64,000 nucleotides of DNA from Pirellulales bacterium (GTDB lineage: Bacteria; Planctomycetota; Planctomycetia; Pirellulales; Lacipirellulaceae), in the NCBI GenBank assembly GCA_019636345.1, contig JAHBXQ010000002.1, positions 682,001-746,000 on the forward strand, written 5' to 3'. This document shows positions 1 to 9,909 of the stretch, piece by piece (the first letter of the stretch is position 1; each line of letters opens with the position of its first letter). The notes under the pieces are model-generated. The model was not told the DNA's origin. It saw nothing but the letters and a program-made list of their open reading frames with translations, and did no database searches. The position numbers and the translations under genes were made by a program.

Positions 1-1
1 C

Positions 2-2209
2 GAAAACAGCTCGAACAAGATCATCATTTTCGACGTCGCCGGAACGATCAATTTGACCTCCGACAATCTCGACATCAAGAATGTGTCGAACTACTACTTA
101 GCCGGCCAAACGGCGCCCGGGCCGGTGACGGTGTACGGCGACATGGTTCAATTGACGCACAGCTCCGGCAAGGAAAACCGCAACATCGTCGTCCGCTATA
201 TGTCGTTTCGCAAAGGGACCGGCGACAACAGCGACTCGATCACTTTCGCCGGCAGCGGGTTGGGAACGCACATGATTCTCGATCACGTCTCGGCCTCGTG
301 GTCGGAGGACGAGATCCTGTCGGTCGCCAACAACAATACGAACGTCACGGTGCAGTACTCGCTGATTCACGACGCACTGGTCAACAACCACGCCTACGGC
401 TCGCTCATTCGGCCGCGGATCAGCTCGCAAGTGACGTTTCACCACAACCTGTACGTGAACAACGCCAGCCGGCAGGCCCGGTTCGGCACCTACAACGGCG
501 AAACGCTGACCGCCGATTTCCGCAACAACGTCGTCTACAATTATCGCGACCGCGCCAGTTACGCTGGCGGCAGCAGCGAGTCGGACCGCGAGAAGGCCGA
601 CATCAACTACGTGGGCAATTACATCGTCTCCGGCCCGGGAACCCTGAGCAACTCGACGATCGCCTTCACGGTCGACAAGAACATCGATGCACGCGTTTAT
701 CAATCGGGCAATTACATCGATCCCGACGACGCCCCCGGCGGTCCGCCGGCCGACGGCGTGCTGGACGGGACGAACACCGGTTGGGGAATGTTCCAAGTGA
801 ACCCCTCCGGCAACGGGGTGCTGATCCAGCAGGCGACCCCCTTCAACACCCCGCCCGTCACGACGCAGACGGCGCCCGACGCGTACCAGCAGGTCGTCAA
901 TCACGTCGGAAACTGGTGGTGGGACCGCGACGCGATCGACACGCGCGTGATTGGCAACGTGACGAATTTCACGGGCGTGCCGCTGGCTGCGGCGGCGCCC
1001 CTCGCCGGCGAACTCAACGGGCTTCTCAATGCTCCGACGCTGACCCACCCGGCCGATTACGACGTCGATCTCGACGGCATGGCCGACGCCTGGGAGGCGA
1101 TGCACGGCGGCAATCTCGTCTGGAATGAAGACTTCGACAACGACGGCTACATCAACCTCATCGAGTTCATCAACGATCTGGGGGCGTTTCCCGCTCCGGC
1201 GCCGATCGTCTTTACCGGCGGGCTCAGCAACCGTTACGCCCGCATCGAAAACTGGCGCACCGACGACGGCGGCGTCACCGCCGGCTCGATGTGGCAGCCG
1301 TCGCGGTTCGATTTGGCCGTCATCCAGGATACGAGCGTCGTGGTCGACGCGGTCGGCCAGCACGCCGGCATGTTGCTCGTCGGCGGGCAGGTCGGCCAGT
1401 CGGCGACGCTGAGCATCACCAACGGCTGGCTCCGCGTGGCCGAGGAGGCCGTCATCGGATCGCCCACGGGCGCCGGGACGCTCGTGCTTCATTCGGCCGG
1501 CAAGCTGATCGCTCCGCTGGTGATGGTCGAAGCCGAAGGGGTCGTCACCGGCAGCGGATTGATCGAGGGGACGCTTGCCAACTCGGGCCTCGTTTCCCCT
1601 GGCAACTCGTCCGGCACGATCCAGGTGACCGGCGACTATCTCCAGGACGCCCTGGGAACGCTGTCGATGAGCATCGCCTCGGCGAGTTCGTACGACCGGC
1701 TCGTGGTCGGCGGCGAGTTGATCGTCCAAGGAACGCTGCGGGTTGAGCTGGACGGGTACGTGCCCCAAGCAGGCGACTCGTTCGACCTCCTTGATTTCAG
1801 CTCGGCCCTCGGCGAATTCTTCCTCGATCTGCCGACGCTCGGCGGCGGGTTGACGTGGAATCCCAATTCGTTGTTCACGACCGGCGAGTTGTCGGTTGCG
1901 GACGGGGGGCTGGAGAACGCCGACTTCAACAATGACGGAACTGTCGACGGGTCCGACTTCCTCATCTGGCAGCGGGGAGCCGGGGCCGCAGGGGGGCTGG
2001 CGGCCGGCGACGCCGACGGCAGCGGCTTTGTCGACGGCGACGATCTGGCGATTTTCCAGACTCAGTTCGGGACGGGCCCCGACGCAGTCGAGGCCTTGAC
2101 GGCAGTTCCTGAACCGGCCGGCGCGGTTGTCGCACTGCTCGGACTGGCCTTGGCCGCGGGGCGTCGTTGGCGCAACTGCGGAGTCGCCAGAGGAGCTGGC
2201 GAGGAGTGA
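2..2209 (+). CDS. Secreted pectate-lyase-like beta-helix protein with dockerin and PEP-CTERM tail (5' end outside window)
   Basis: The reading frame is open from base 2, so the true start and signal peptide lie upstream. The first ~330 visible residues resemble the right-handed beta-helix of family 1 polysaccharide (pectate) lyases, including the stretch VVRYMSFRKG and the DHVSASWSEDE segment. Near residue 354 comes the calcium-loop-like DVDLDGMADAWE often seen at the end of such lyases. Residues ~400-620 are a repeat-like beta region, followed by two dockerin-type loops (DFNNDGTVDGSDFLIW near residue 640 and GDADGSGFVDGDDLAIF). The C-terminus is a PEP-CTERM signal: VPEP, a hydrophobic helix, then an arginine cluster. 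The inferred role is cleavage of a pectin-like polysaccharide outside the cytoplasm, with exosortase-type sorting. Substrate is not established. A long minus-strand frame over the gene is an antisense shadow. Confidence 0.8.
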   Translation, partial: ENSSNKIIIFDVAGTINLTSDNLDIKNVSNYYLAGQTAPGPVTVYGDMVQLTHSSGKENRNIVVRYMSFRKGTGDNSDSITFAGSGLGTHMILDHVSASWSEDEILSVANNNTNVTVQYSLIHDALVNNHAYGSLIRPRISSQVTFHHNLYVNNASRQARFGTYNGETLTADFRNNVVYNYRDRASYAGGSSESDREKADINYVGNYIVSGPGTLSNSTIAFTVDKNIDARVYQSGNYIDPDDAPGGPPADGVLDGTNTGWGMFQVNPSGNGVLIQQATPFNTPPVTTQTAPDAYQQVVNHVGNWWWDRDAIDTRVIGNVTNFTGVPLAAAAPLAGELNGLLNAPTLTHPADYDVDLDGMADAWEAMHGGNLVWNEDFDNDGYINLIEFINDLGAFPAPAPIVFTGGLSNRYARIENWRTDDGGVTAGSMWQPSRFDLAVIQDTSVVVDAVGQHAGMLLVGGQVGQSATLSITNGWLRVAEEAVIGSPTGAGTLVLHSAGKLIAPLVMVEAEGVVTGSGLIEGTLANSGLVSPGNSSGTIQVTGDYLQDALGTLSMSIASASSYDRLVVGGELIVQGTLRVELDGYVPQAGDSFDLLDFSSALGEFFLDLPTLGGGLTWNPNSLFTTGELSVADGGLENADFNNDGTVDGSDFLIWQRGAGAAGGLAAGDADGSGFVDGDDLAIFQTQFGTGPDAVEALTAVPEPAGAVVALLGLALAAGRRWRNCGVARGAGEE

Positions 2210-2283
2210 CCGCCGACGGCAGGTCGGGTATGCTATGAGAACTGGCCGAACTAACCCGCTCAACTTTGACGGAGGCGGTTCTC

Positions 2284-2910
2284 ATGAACGAGGCGATGCG
2301 GCGGCGCGTCCTTCCGGTGCTCGCGATTGCTATTCTTGGCGCTCCCCAAGTGACGCAGGGTGCGTGGTCCCCCCGCGTGAGACCAGGGCAAAAGCTTCAT
2401 ATCGGGGTTGAGCAGCTTCAACTTCCCGGCTTTCCCGACTACTACACCGCTCCTCCCGGATCGAATACGCTCCGCCTGGGCGGCACTGCCGGCTACTTTC
2501 GATTGAGCGGCGTTACGCTGCAACTGTACGAGGGCCCGACGCTCGTGGCGTCATTGTACGCACCAGAATACGGTGGATTGACGTCCGCGTTCGTCACTCC
2601 GTCGAGCCCGTGGGGATTGGGGCCCACCGCGGTCATTGATTTCACGTCGCTGTTGGCGGGCAACTTTCGCGGTCAACTTGTCGTGATTCCTTATTTTTCG
2701 GCGCCGGATGGGTATTACGAGATCAATCCCGAGTTTGTCGTTGGGCAAGCGAACGATTTCAACAGCTTCGTCGCTCCTGGCAAAACTTTGTATAGCGGCG
2801 GAAGCCGTGTTTCTCGGATCCCGGAGCCCTCGTCGATTGTCTTAGGGCTGCTCGCAGCAGGAGGGACCGTCTGCCTGGCGCGCAAGTCGGGAATCGTGGC
2901 ACGGCCGTAA
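2284..2910 (+). CDS. Small exported PEP-CTERM protein of unknown function
   Basis: A 208-residue protein. The ATG at 2284 is chosen over an in-frame start at 2266 because GGAGG lies at 2271-2275, eight bases before it, and because translation then begins with a good signal peptide (basic MRRR, then a hydrophobic stretch ending near residue 24). The mature part has no motif I recognise. It is rich in Gly, Pro, Ser and aromatic residues, as is common in planctomycete PEP-CTERM proteins. The C-terminus has the sorting signal: IPEPSS, a hydrophobic helix, then RKSG and a final arginine. It follows the pectate-lyase-like gene by 74 bases on the same strand, and both products carry the same kind of tail. 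Function unknown. Confidence 0.75.
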   Translation: MNEAMRRRVLPVLAIAILGAPQVTQGAWSPRVRPGQKLHIGVEQLQLPGFPDYYTAPPGSNTLRLGGTAGYFRLSGVTLQLYEGPTLVASLYAPEYGGLTSAFVTPSSPWGLGPTAVIDFTSLLAGNFRGQLVVIPYFSAPDGYYEINPEFVVGQANDFNSFVAPGKTLYSGGSRVSRIPEPSSIVLGLLAAGGTVCLARKSGIVARP

Positions 2911-3327
2911 CGAGTGTCGCCTGATGCGGAGGTTTGGGCGAAGGACTGTGCTGCGATTGCACGCAAGGGAATGCTCGTGCCGTTCAAACCGGGGCCCCAT
3001 GTTCAGGCGGCTCCAGCCGACGAGCTTCCGATGCTCCGCCATTTTGGCAGGGGGATCGCTCCGCCGTGCGTCCGGCGATGCGAAGCTGCTGTCTTCGTAA
3101 CATGCATGCTCATAACGTCTTGCGTCATGATTCGACGCTTGATTTTCTTCCGGCACGTCGCTTGCACTCTCCCGCGGGACACCTGGGTGCGCCTGCCGTT
3201 TTGGCGCGGTCGACGCCCGGATCACCCCCGGCCAGCGGCCGGGGGCTCGATGAACACGCACGTCTCGGCGATCGTTCGCCGTCTCGCACACGCTTCACGC
3301 AGTTCCGTCTCACAGGAGGATCCGTTC
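2911..3327 (+). other. Intergenic region upstream of the chaperone block
   Basis: About 417 bases between the PEP-CTERM gene and groL. The groL frame stays open upstream to about 2914, but that part shows no chaperonin similarity and starts before the Shine-Dalgarno, so it is treated as non-coding. I looked for a CIRCE operator (TTAGCACTC, nine bases, GAGTGCTAA). Only a one-sided TTGCACTC is present near 3162, with no matching half. Promoter elements were not assigned with confidence. Confidence 0.4.
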
Positions 3328-5004
3328 GTGCCCAAGCAAATCGTATTCGAGGACGACGCCCGCAAGCCGCTCGCGGCCGGCGTCGAAAAGCTGGCCCGCG
3401 CCGTCCGCAGCACGCTGGGCCCCCGCGGCCGCAACGCGGTGCTCGACAAGGGGTGGGGCTCGCCCAAGGTGACCAAAGACGGCGTCACGGTTGCGGAAGA
3501 TATCGAGCTGGACGACCCGTTTGAGAACCTTGGCGCCCAGTTGGTCAAGGAAGCCGCCAGCAAGACCAACGACGTCGCCGGCGACGGCACGACGACCGCC
3601 ACCGTGCTGGCCGAAGGGATCTTCCGCGAAGGGTTGAAGATGCTCGCCGCCGGGTGCGACGCCATGGCCCTCAGTCGCGGGTTGCACAAGGCCGTCGTCG
3701 CGGTGACCGACGCCATCCAGAAGATGGCCGAGCCGATCGACGTGAAGGACAAGAAGAGCCTCCAGCAAATCGCCTCCATTGCGGGGAACAATGACCCGTC
3801 GATCGGCAGCGTGCTGGCCGACGCGTTCGGCAAGGTCGGCAAGGACGGCGTGATCACCGTCGAGGAAGGCCGCTCGAACGAAACGACGGTCGAGGTCGTC
3901 GAAGGGATGCAGTTCGATCGCGGCTATCTCTCTCCCCATTTCGTGACCAACGAAGACGACCTGTCGGCCGAGCTCGAGAACTGCCTCGTGTTGGTCTATG
4001 AGGAGAAGATCTCCAACGCCAAAAGCCTGGTGCCGATTCTCGAGGCCGTGTCCAAGGCGGGCCGACCGCTGCTGATTATCGCCGAGGACGTCGAGGGCGA
4101 GGCGCTCGCCACCCTGGTCGTCAACAAGCTGCGCGGCATCGTCAACGTGTGCGCGGTGAAGGCCCCCGGCTACGGCGATCGCCGCAAGGCGATGCTCGGC
4201 GACATCGCCACGCTGACCGGCGGCACGGCGATCTTCAAGGACCTGGGGATCAAGCTCGACGGCGTCCAGCTTTCCGACCTCGGCAAGTGCCGCAAGGTGT
4301 CGATCAGCAGCGACAACACGACGATGATCGGCGGCGGCGGCAAGAAGGATGCGATCGACGGCCGGGCCGAGCAGATCCGTCGCGAAATTGAAACCACCGA
4401 CAGCGACTACGATCGCGAGAAGCTGCAAGAACGACTCGCCAAACTCGCCGGCGGCGTGGCCGAGATCAAGTGCGGCGCCGCGACCGAGACCGAGATGAAG
4501 GAGCGCAAGGCGCTGCTCGACGACGCCCGGGCCGCGACCAAGGCGGCGCTCGACGAGGGGATCGTCCCCGGCGGCGGCGTCGCGCTGTTGCGGGCCGAGA
4601 AGGCCCTGGCCAAGCTTGGCCTCGCAGGGGACGAAGCCCATGGCGCCGAGATCATCAAGAAGGTGCTCGATTACCCGCTGCGGTACATCGCCGAGAACGC
4701 GGGGGTCGACGGGGCGGTGGTCGTCAACCGCGTCCGGCAGCTCAAGGGGAAGAACGACGGCTACAACGCCGACAAGGACGAGTACGGCGACATGCTCGCC
4801 GCGGGGATCATCGACCCCGCGAAGGTGGTGCGGACCGCGCTGCAGAACGCTGCGAGCGTCGCGGCGTTGCTGCTGACGACCGACTCGCTCGTGACCGAGA
4901 TCCCCAAGGACGAGGAGCCCGCCGCCGGCGGCCATCACCATGACCACGGCATGGGCGGGATGGGAGGCATGGGAGGCATGGGAGGCATGCCGGGAATGAT
5001 GTAA
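3328..5004 (+). CDS. groL: Chaperonin GroEL, copy 1, with His-rich GGM tail
   Basis: A 558-residue 60-kDa chaperonin, the ring subunit that folds proteins with GroES in the cytoplasm. The GTG start at 3328 follows AGGAGGA (3314-3320) by seven bases. The protein opens [12 protein letters not shown], as family members do. Visible signatures are the ATP-site [10 protein letters not shown], the apical-domain [32 protein letters not shown], and the C-terminal [13 protein letters not shown]. Length is normal for the family. The tail is unusual because a HHHDHG cluster precedes the GGM repeats. The gene leads a plus-strand series groL-groS-groL-dnaJ-grpE. The second GroEL at 5574 clearly differs in sequence and lacks the GGM tail. 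Identity is certain; any specialised role for this copy is inference. Confidence 0.97.
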   Translation: MPKQIVFEDDARKPLAAGVEKLARAVRSTLGPRGRNAVLDKGWGSPKVTKDGVTVAEDIELDDPFENLGAQLVKEAASKTNDVAGDGTTTATVLAEGIFREGLKMLAAGCDAMALSRGLHKAVVAVTDAIQKMAEPIDVKDKKSLQQIASIAGNNDPSIGSVLADAFGKVGKDGVITVEEGRSNETTVEVVEGMQFDRGYLSPHFVTNEDDLSAELENCLVLVYEEKISNAKSLVPILEAVSKAGRPLLIIAEDVEGEALATLVVNKLRGIVNVCAVKAPGYGDRRKAMLGDIATLTGGTAIFKDLGIKLDGVQLSDLGKCRKVSISSDNTTMIGGGGKKDAIDGRAEQIRREIETTDSDYDREKLQERLAKLAGGVAEIKCGAATETEMKERKALLDDARAATKAALDEGIVPGGGVALLRAEKALAKLGLAGDEAHGAEIIKKVLDYPLRYIAENAGVDGAVVVNRVRQLKGKNDGYNADKDEYGDMLAAGIIDPAKVVRTALQNAASVAALLLTTDSLVTEIPKDEEPAAGGHHHDHGMGGMGGMGGMGGMPGMM

Positions 5005-5165
5005 GCGAGCTCCTCATTGCCGGTTCAATAAGCCGGAACCAACGTTCGAGCCCCGGTTGCCTGGGGTTGCCAAAGTTAACTTTCCAATGACCTGCGGGTC
5101 GTCGCCGACACAGGTCGCGGCGATCGCGGTTGAACCAAGCACTCTGACAGCAGGAATATCAAGTC

Positions 5166-5465
5166 ATGGCCAAAATCAAACTTCGTCCGCTCGATGATCG
5201 CGTCGTCGTGAAGCCCCTGGACGCCGAGGAGGTGACCGCGGGCGGGATCGTGCTTCCGGACGCGGCCCGCGAGAAGCCGCAACGCGGCAAGGTCGTGGCG
5301 GTCGGCGCCGGCAAGTTGCTCGACAGCGGCGCCCGCGGCGAGCTGTCGGTCACCGTCGGCGACGAGGTGATCTTCGGCAAGTACGGCGGGTCGGAAGTCG
5401 AGGTCGACGGCGACGAATACAAGATCCTCCGCGAGAGCGACATCCTGGCGAAGGTCGTCGGCTAA
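5166..5465 (+). CDS. groS: Co-chaperonin GroES
   Basis: A 99-residue co-chaperonin that caps the GroEL ring. It opens with [16 protein letters not shown] and carries the mobile-loop segment [15 protein letters not shown], whose hydrophobic IVL contacts the GroEL apical domain. Later blocks are [10 protein letters not shown] and [10 protein letters not shown]. The ATG at 5166 is preceded by AGGA about ten bases upstream. Length matches the family. It sits between two groL genes, 161 bases after the first and 108 before the second, and may serve both rings. No CIRCE element was found in front of it, although one half-like GCACTC occurs at about 5140. Confidence 0.97.
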   Translation: MAKIKLRPLDDRVVVKPLDAEEVTAGGIVLPDAAREKPQRGKVVAVGAGKLLDSGARGELSVTVGDEVIFGKYGGSEVEVDGDEYKILRESDILAKVVG

Positions 5466-5573
5466 GCCGCAAGCGAAGGGATCGACGTCCCTGTCGCCGC
5501 GAGGCCTTGCCTCGTCGGCGCGCTTCCTCGCCTCGTCCCTAACCACGCAACCAACTCACAAGGAATCGCAGTC

Positions 5574-7193
<1,620 letters not shown>

Positions 7194-7204
7194 TCTTCGC
7201 AGGT

Positions 7205-7262
7205 CGGGCTTTCCAGCCTGACGTGTTTGCCGACAGTGACGAGAGGCAGGCTGGAAAGCCTG
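7205..7262. repeat. Inverted repeat downstream of groL copy 2
   Basis: Arms of 16 bases at 7205-7220 and 7247-7262 are complementary at 15 of 16 positions around a core of GGCTTTCCAGCCTG, with a 26-base spacer. It begins 11 bases after the groL stop. No T-run follows on the plus strand, so a simple intrinsic terminator is doubtful. It may instead be a dispersed palindromic (REP-like) element. That reading is inference from form. Confidence 0.6.
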
Positions 7263-7363
7263 CCCCGCGAATTCGCCGGGCCACTCGATCGCAACCGCGG
7301 CGAGTGGCCCGGCTGTTGTATCGATCCTCTGCTTCACCATTCGCCCGTCAGACGTCCTCGACC

Positions 7364-8488
7364 GTGGCCACGACTCGCGACTATTACGAAATCCTCGGCG
7401 TCGAGCGCTCGGCCGACGGGGCGACGATCGCCTCGGCGTATCGCAAGCTCGCTGTGAAGTATCACCCGGACAAGAATCCGGGGGACGAGGAGGCGATTGC
7501 GCGGTTCAAGGAGGCGAGCGAGGCGTTCGAGATCCTGAACGATTCCGACAAACGCTCGCGGTACGATCGGTTCGGACACGCGGGTGTGCAGAACGGCCAC
7601 GGCGGCGGGGCCGGGTTCACCGACGTCGAGGACATCTTCGGGGCGTTTGGCGATCTGTTCGGCGATCTGTTCGGCGGGCGGGGTCGCAGCCGCCGGGTCC
7701 GCAAGGGCCGCGACGTGCGGTGCGAGACGACCCTGACGCTGGAAGAGGCCGCCGCGGGGGTCGCCAAGACGGTCGAGTTCCAGCGCCACGAGACCTGTGC
7801 GACGTGCGACGGCTCGGGCGCGGCGCCGGGGAGCGTCCGCGAGGCCTGCTCCTACTGCGGCGGTCACGGGCAAGTGATCCAGCAGGCCGGCATCGTGCGA
7901 ATGCAGACGACCTGTCCGGCTTGCCGCGGCGAGGGCTCGACGGTGAAAAGCCCTTGCCGCGCATGCCGTGGAAAGGGTCGCACGCTCCACACGGCCCAAG
8001 CTGAGGTGCAAATCCCCGCGGGGATCGACGACGGGATGCAAATCCGCATCGCCGGCCAGGGAGAGCCGAGCCCCAACGGCGGTCCGCCGGGCGACTGCTA
8101 CTGCGTCGTCGCGGTGAAGCCTCACGAATTGTTCGAGCGCGAGGGACAGCATCTGATCTTCCGCATGCCGATCACCTACTCGCAGGCGGCCCTGGGGGCG
8201 CGGGTCGAGGTGCCGACGCTCAGCGGTCGTGCCGAAATCGAGGTCAAACCCGGTACGCAGTCGGGCGAGGTCTTTCGTCTCCGCGGGCAAGGGTTGGTCG
8301 ACCCCCGTCGCCCGGGACGGGGCGACTTGCACGTTCAGGTGACGATCGACGTGCCGAAGAAACTGTCGGCCGAGGAGGAGACGCTTCTGCGGCAATTGGC
8401 CGAGTTGGAGCAGACGCACGTCGCCCCGCACCGCAAGTCGTTTATGGAGAAACTCAAAGAGTACTTCTTGGCGAGCGAGGAAGAGTGA
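7364..8488 (+). CDS. dnaJ: Chaperone protein DnaJ (type I Hsp40)
   Basis: A 374-residue co-chaperone that delivers substrates to DnaK and stimulates its ATPase. The J-domain fills residues ~5-70 with HPD at 34-36. A Gly/Phe-rich linker follows, containing FGAFGDLFGDLFGGRGR. The zinc-binding domain has four CxxCxGxG units (CATCDGSG, CSYCGGHG, CPACRGEG, CRACRGKG), and then the C-terminal substrate-binding domain. This is a complete type I DnaJ of normal length. The GTG at 7364 is chosen because it begins VATTRDYYEILGV, the normal J-domain start. Longer in-frame starts lie inside the upstream repeat region. No strong Shine-Dalgarno is visible. The dnaK partner is not in the window. Confidence 0.96.
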   Translation: MATTRDYYEILGVERSADGATIASAYRKLAVKYHPDKNPGDEEAIARFKEASEAFEILNDSDKRSRYDRFGHAGVQNGHGGGAGFTDVEDIFGAFGDLFGDLFGGRGRSRRVRKGRDVRCETTLTLEEAAAGVAKTVEFQRHETCATCDGSGAAPGSVREACSYCGGHGQVIQQAGIVRMQTTCPACRGEGSTVKSPCRACRGKGRTLHTAQAEVQIPAGIDDGMQIRIAGQGEPSPNGGPPGDCYCVVAVKPHELFEREGQHLIFRMPITYSQAALGARVEVPTLSGRAEIEVKPGTQSGEVFRLRGQGLVDPRRPGRGDLHVQVTIDVPKKLSAEEETLLRQLAELEQTHVAPHRKSFMEKLKEYFLASEEE

Positions 8489-8612
8489 GACCCTCCTGCC
8501 AAGCGACGGACGGTCCCAGCCGCCGTTTCGACCCCCCGCTACGGCGTTGGAGCGGGCCAAGTCACTACGCGGGCGCCGACGCCCGCCAGAGCGAAGAGAA
8601 CGGGGTAAGACG

Positions 8613-9200
8613 ATGAACAAGCACGGCGAATCAACTGCTGACGAGACGACGGCCGATGACGCGGCGCAGATGGCCGAAGAGTACGCGGCGGCGGTCGAGC
8701 CCGGCGAACCCGAGTCAGCCGCGGGCGATCAGCCGGCCGACGAGTCGGCGACGCTTCGCGAGGAACTGTCGGCGGCTCGGGATCGGGCGCTGCGACTGCA
8801 GGCCGAGATGGAAAACTTGCGCACGCGGACGGCACGCGAGTTGGCCGACACGACTCGCTATGCGGCGCTGCCGTTCGCTCGGGATTTGCTCCCCGTGCTC
8901 GACAACATGGAGCGGGCGATCGAAGCGGCGGAGAAGGACGCCTCGTCCGGCAACCTGCTCGACGGGTTTCGACTGGTGCGGCAGCAGTTGCTGTCGGTCC
9001 TCGCGCAGTATCAGGTCGAGCCGATCGAAGCCGCCGGACAGCCGTTCGACCCGCAGTTCCACGCGGCGATCCTTCAACAACCCTCGGACGAGGTCCCGGC
9101 GAATCACGTGCTCCTGGTGGCCCAAGGCGGCTACCGCCTGCACGACCGCGTGGTGCGCCCCGCCCAGGTGATCGTGTCGTCGGGGAAGAGCGCGTCTTGA
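8613..9200 (+). CDS. grpE: Nucleotide exchange factor GrpE
   Basis: A 195-residue GrpE, which releases ADP from DnaK. The first ~50 residues are acidic and Ala-rich and probably disordered. A helical dimerisation segment follows (LREELSAARDRALRLQAEME, then NLRTRTARE). The head domain has the family blocks LLPVLDNMERAI, FDPQFHAAILQQP and the closing YRLHDRVVRPAQVIVSS. The ATG at 8613 is taken after the GGGGTAAG at 8602-8609; a longer in-frame start at 8547 adds only arginine-rich sequence. It follows dnaJ by 124 bases in the same direction. The order dnaJ-grpE without dnaK is noteworthy. Confidence 0.93.
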   Translation: MNKHGESTADETTADDAAQMAEEYAAAVEPGEPESAAGDQPADESATLREELSAARDRALRLQAEMENLRTRTARELADTTRYAALPFARDLLPVLDNMERAIEAAEKDASSGNLLDGFRLVRQQLLSVLAQYQVEPIEAAGQPFDPQFHAAILQQPSDEVPANHVLLVAQGGYRLHDRVVRPAQVIVSSGKSAS

Positions 9201-9259
9201 GGCACAGGCTGGTTCGCTGCCCATTATCAATCGCCATTCACCTCTTGCCTTCATCCTCC

Positions 9260-9577
9260 ATGCCCACTTACGACTACGAATGCGACGCTTGCGGCCATGC
9301 GTTTGAACTGTTTCAGTCGATCAGCGAGCCTGTGAAGCGGAAGTGCCCCGAGTGCGCCAAGCCCAAGCTGCGCCGCTTGTTCGGCACGGGCGCCGCCGTG
9401 GTGTTCAAGGGGTCGGGTTTCTACCAGACCGACTATCGCAGCGAGTCGTACAAGAAGAGCGCCGAGAAGGACAAGCCATCGTCAAGCGATTCGGGAGGCG
9501 AGGCCAAGAAGCCCGACGCCGGCGACTCGAAGCCGAAGAAGCCCCCCGGCAAGGGCAAGAAGGAGGGGGGCAAATAA
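9260..9577 (+). CDS. FmdB-family zinc-ribbon protein
   Basis: A 105-residue protein. Residues 1-42 are the small zinc ribbon of the FmdB/putative regulatory family: MPTYDYECDACGHAFE followed by KCPECAKPKLRRLFG, giving two CxxC pairs that should bind zinc. After the typical GSGFYQTDYRSES segment the rest is a Lys/Pro/Ser/Gly-rich, probably disordered tail. The family is widely called a transcriptional regulator because of one formamidase-locus member, but its molecular role is not settled. The start is fixed by the conserved MPTY opening. It lies 59 bases after grpE. Confidence 0.9.
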   Translation: MPTYDYECDACGHAFELFQSISEPVKRKCPECAKPKLRRLFGTGAAVVFKGSGFYQTDYRSESYKKSAEKDKPSSSDSGGEAKKPDAGDSKPKKPPGKGKKEGGK

Positions 9578-9632
9578 CCTGTCGGTTCGGTCAGCCGAGT
9601 TCCCTTCCCATTTTCAGGCTTCTCCTCCCCCC

Positions 9633-9830
9633 ATGGTTCTGATGCGCTGCCCGGTGTGCGAGTGCGAGTTCGACCCCGCGTCCCGAGCGACGACGCCGTT
9701 CTGCAGCGAGCGTTGCCGGACAATCGACCTGGGGCGATGGCTCGACGAAGGCTATACGGTGCCAGTGGTTCCCGATCCGGAAGCGGACGAGAAACCGGAA
9801 CTTCCCTGGATCGACGACGAGGTCGAGTAA
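9633..9830 (+). CDS. yacG: DNA gyrase inhibitor YacG
   Basis: A 65-residue zinc-finger protein. The four cysteines occur as CPVC and, 16 residues on, FCSERC, followed by the diagnostic IDLGRWLDEGY. In E. coli YacG binds GyrB and inhibits DNA gyrase. The C-terminal half is acidic and ends in PWIDDEVE. Length fits the family. An internal ATG three codons later is an alternative start. It closes the plus-strand chaperone run; a functional tie to the chaperones is not evident. Confidence 0.9.
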   Translation: MVLMRCPVCECEFDPASRATTPFCSERCRTIDLGRWLDEGYTVPVVPDPEADEKPELPWIDDEVE

Positions 9831-9909
9831 CCGCGTCCCCGGCGGGGGGCGACTTAGGTTACAATGACGACGAACCGCAAACCGCCTCGCGCGTGCCTGG
9901 CGTGTTCGC

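Noticed and set aside
98-2263. A 721-codon open frame on the minus strand over the pectate-lyase-like gene
   Set aside because: It is antisense to a gene with clear domains, its translation is rich in Arg/Asp/Val without motifs, and such long shadows are expected at this GC content.
3150-3180. Possible CIRCE operator before groL
   Set aside because: Only one half resembling TTGCACTC is present; the inverted partner at nine bases is missing.
2914-3327. N-terminal extension of the first GroEL
   Set aside because: The upstream frame has no chaperonin similarity, and a strong Shine-Dalgarno directly precedes the GTG at 3328.
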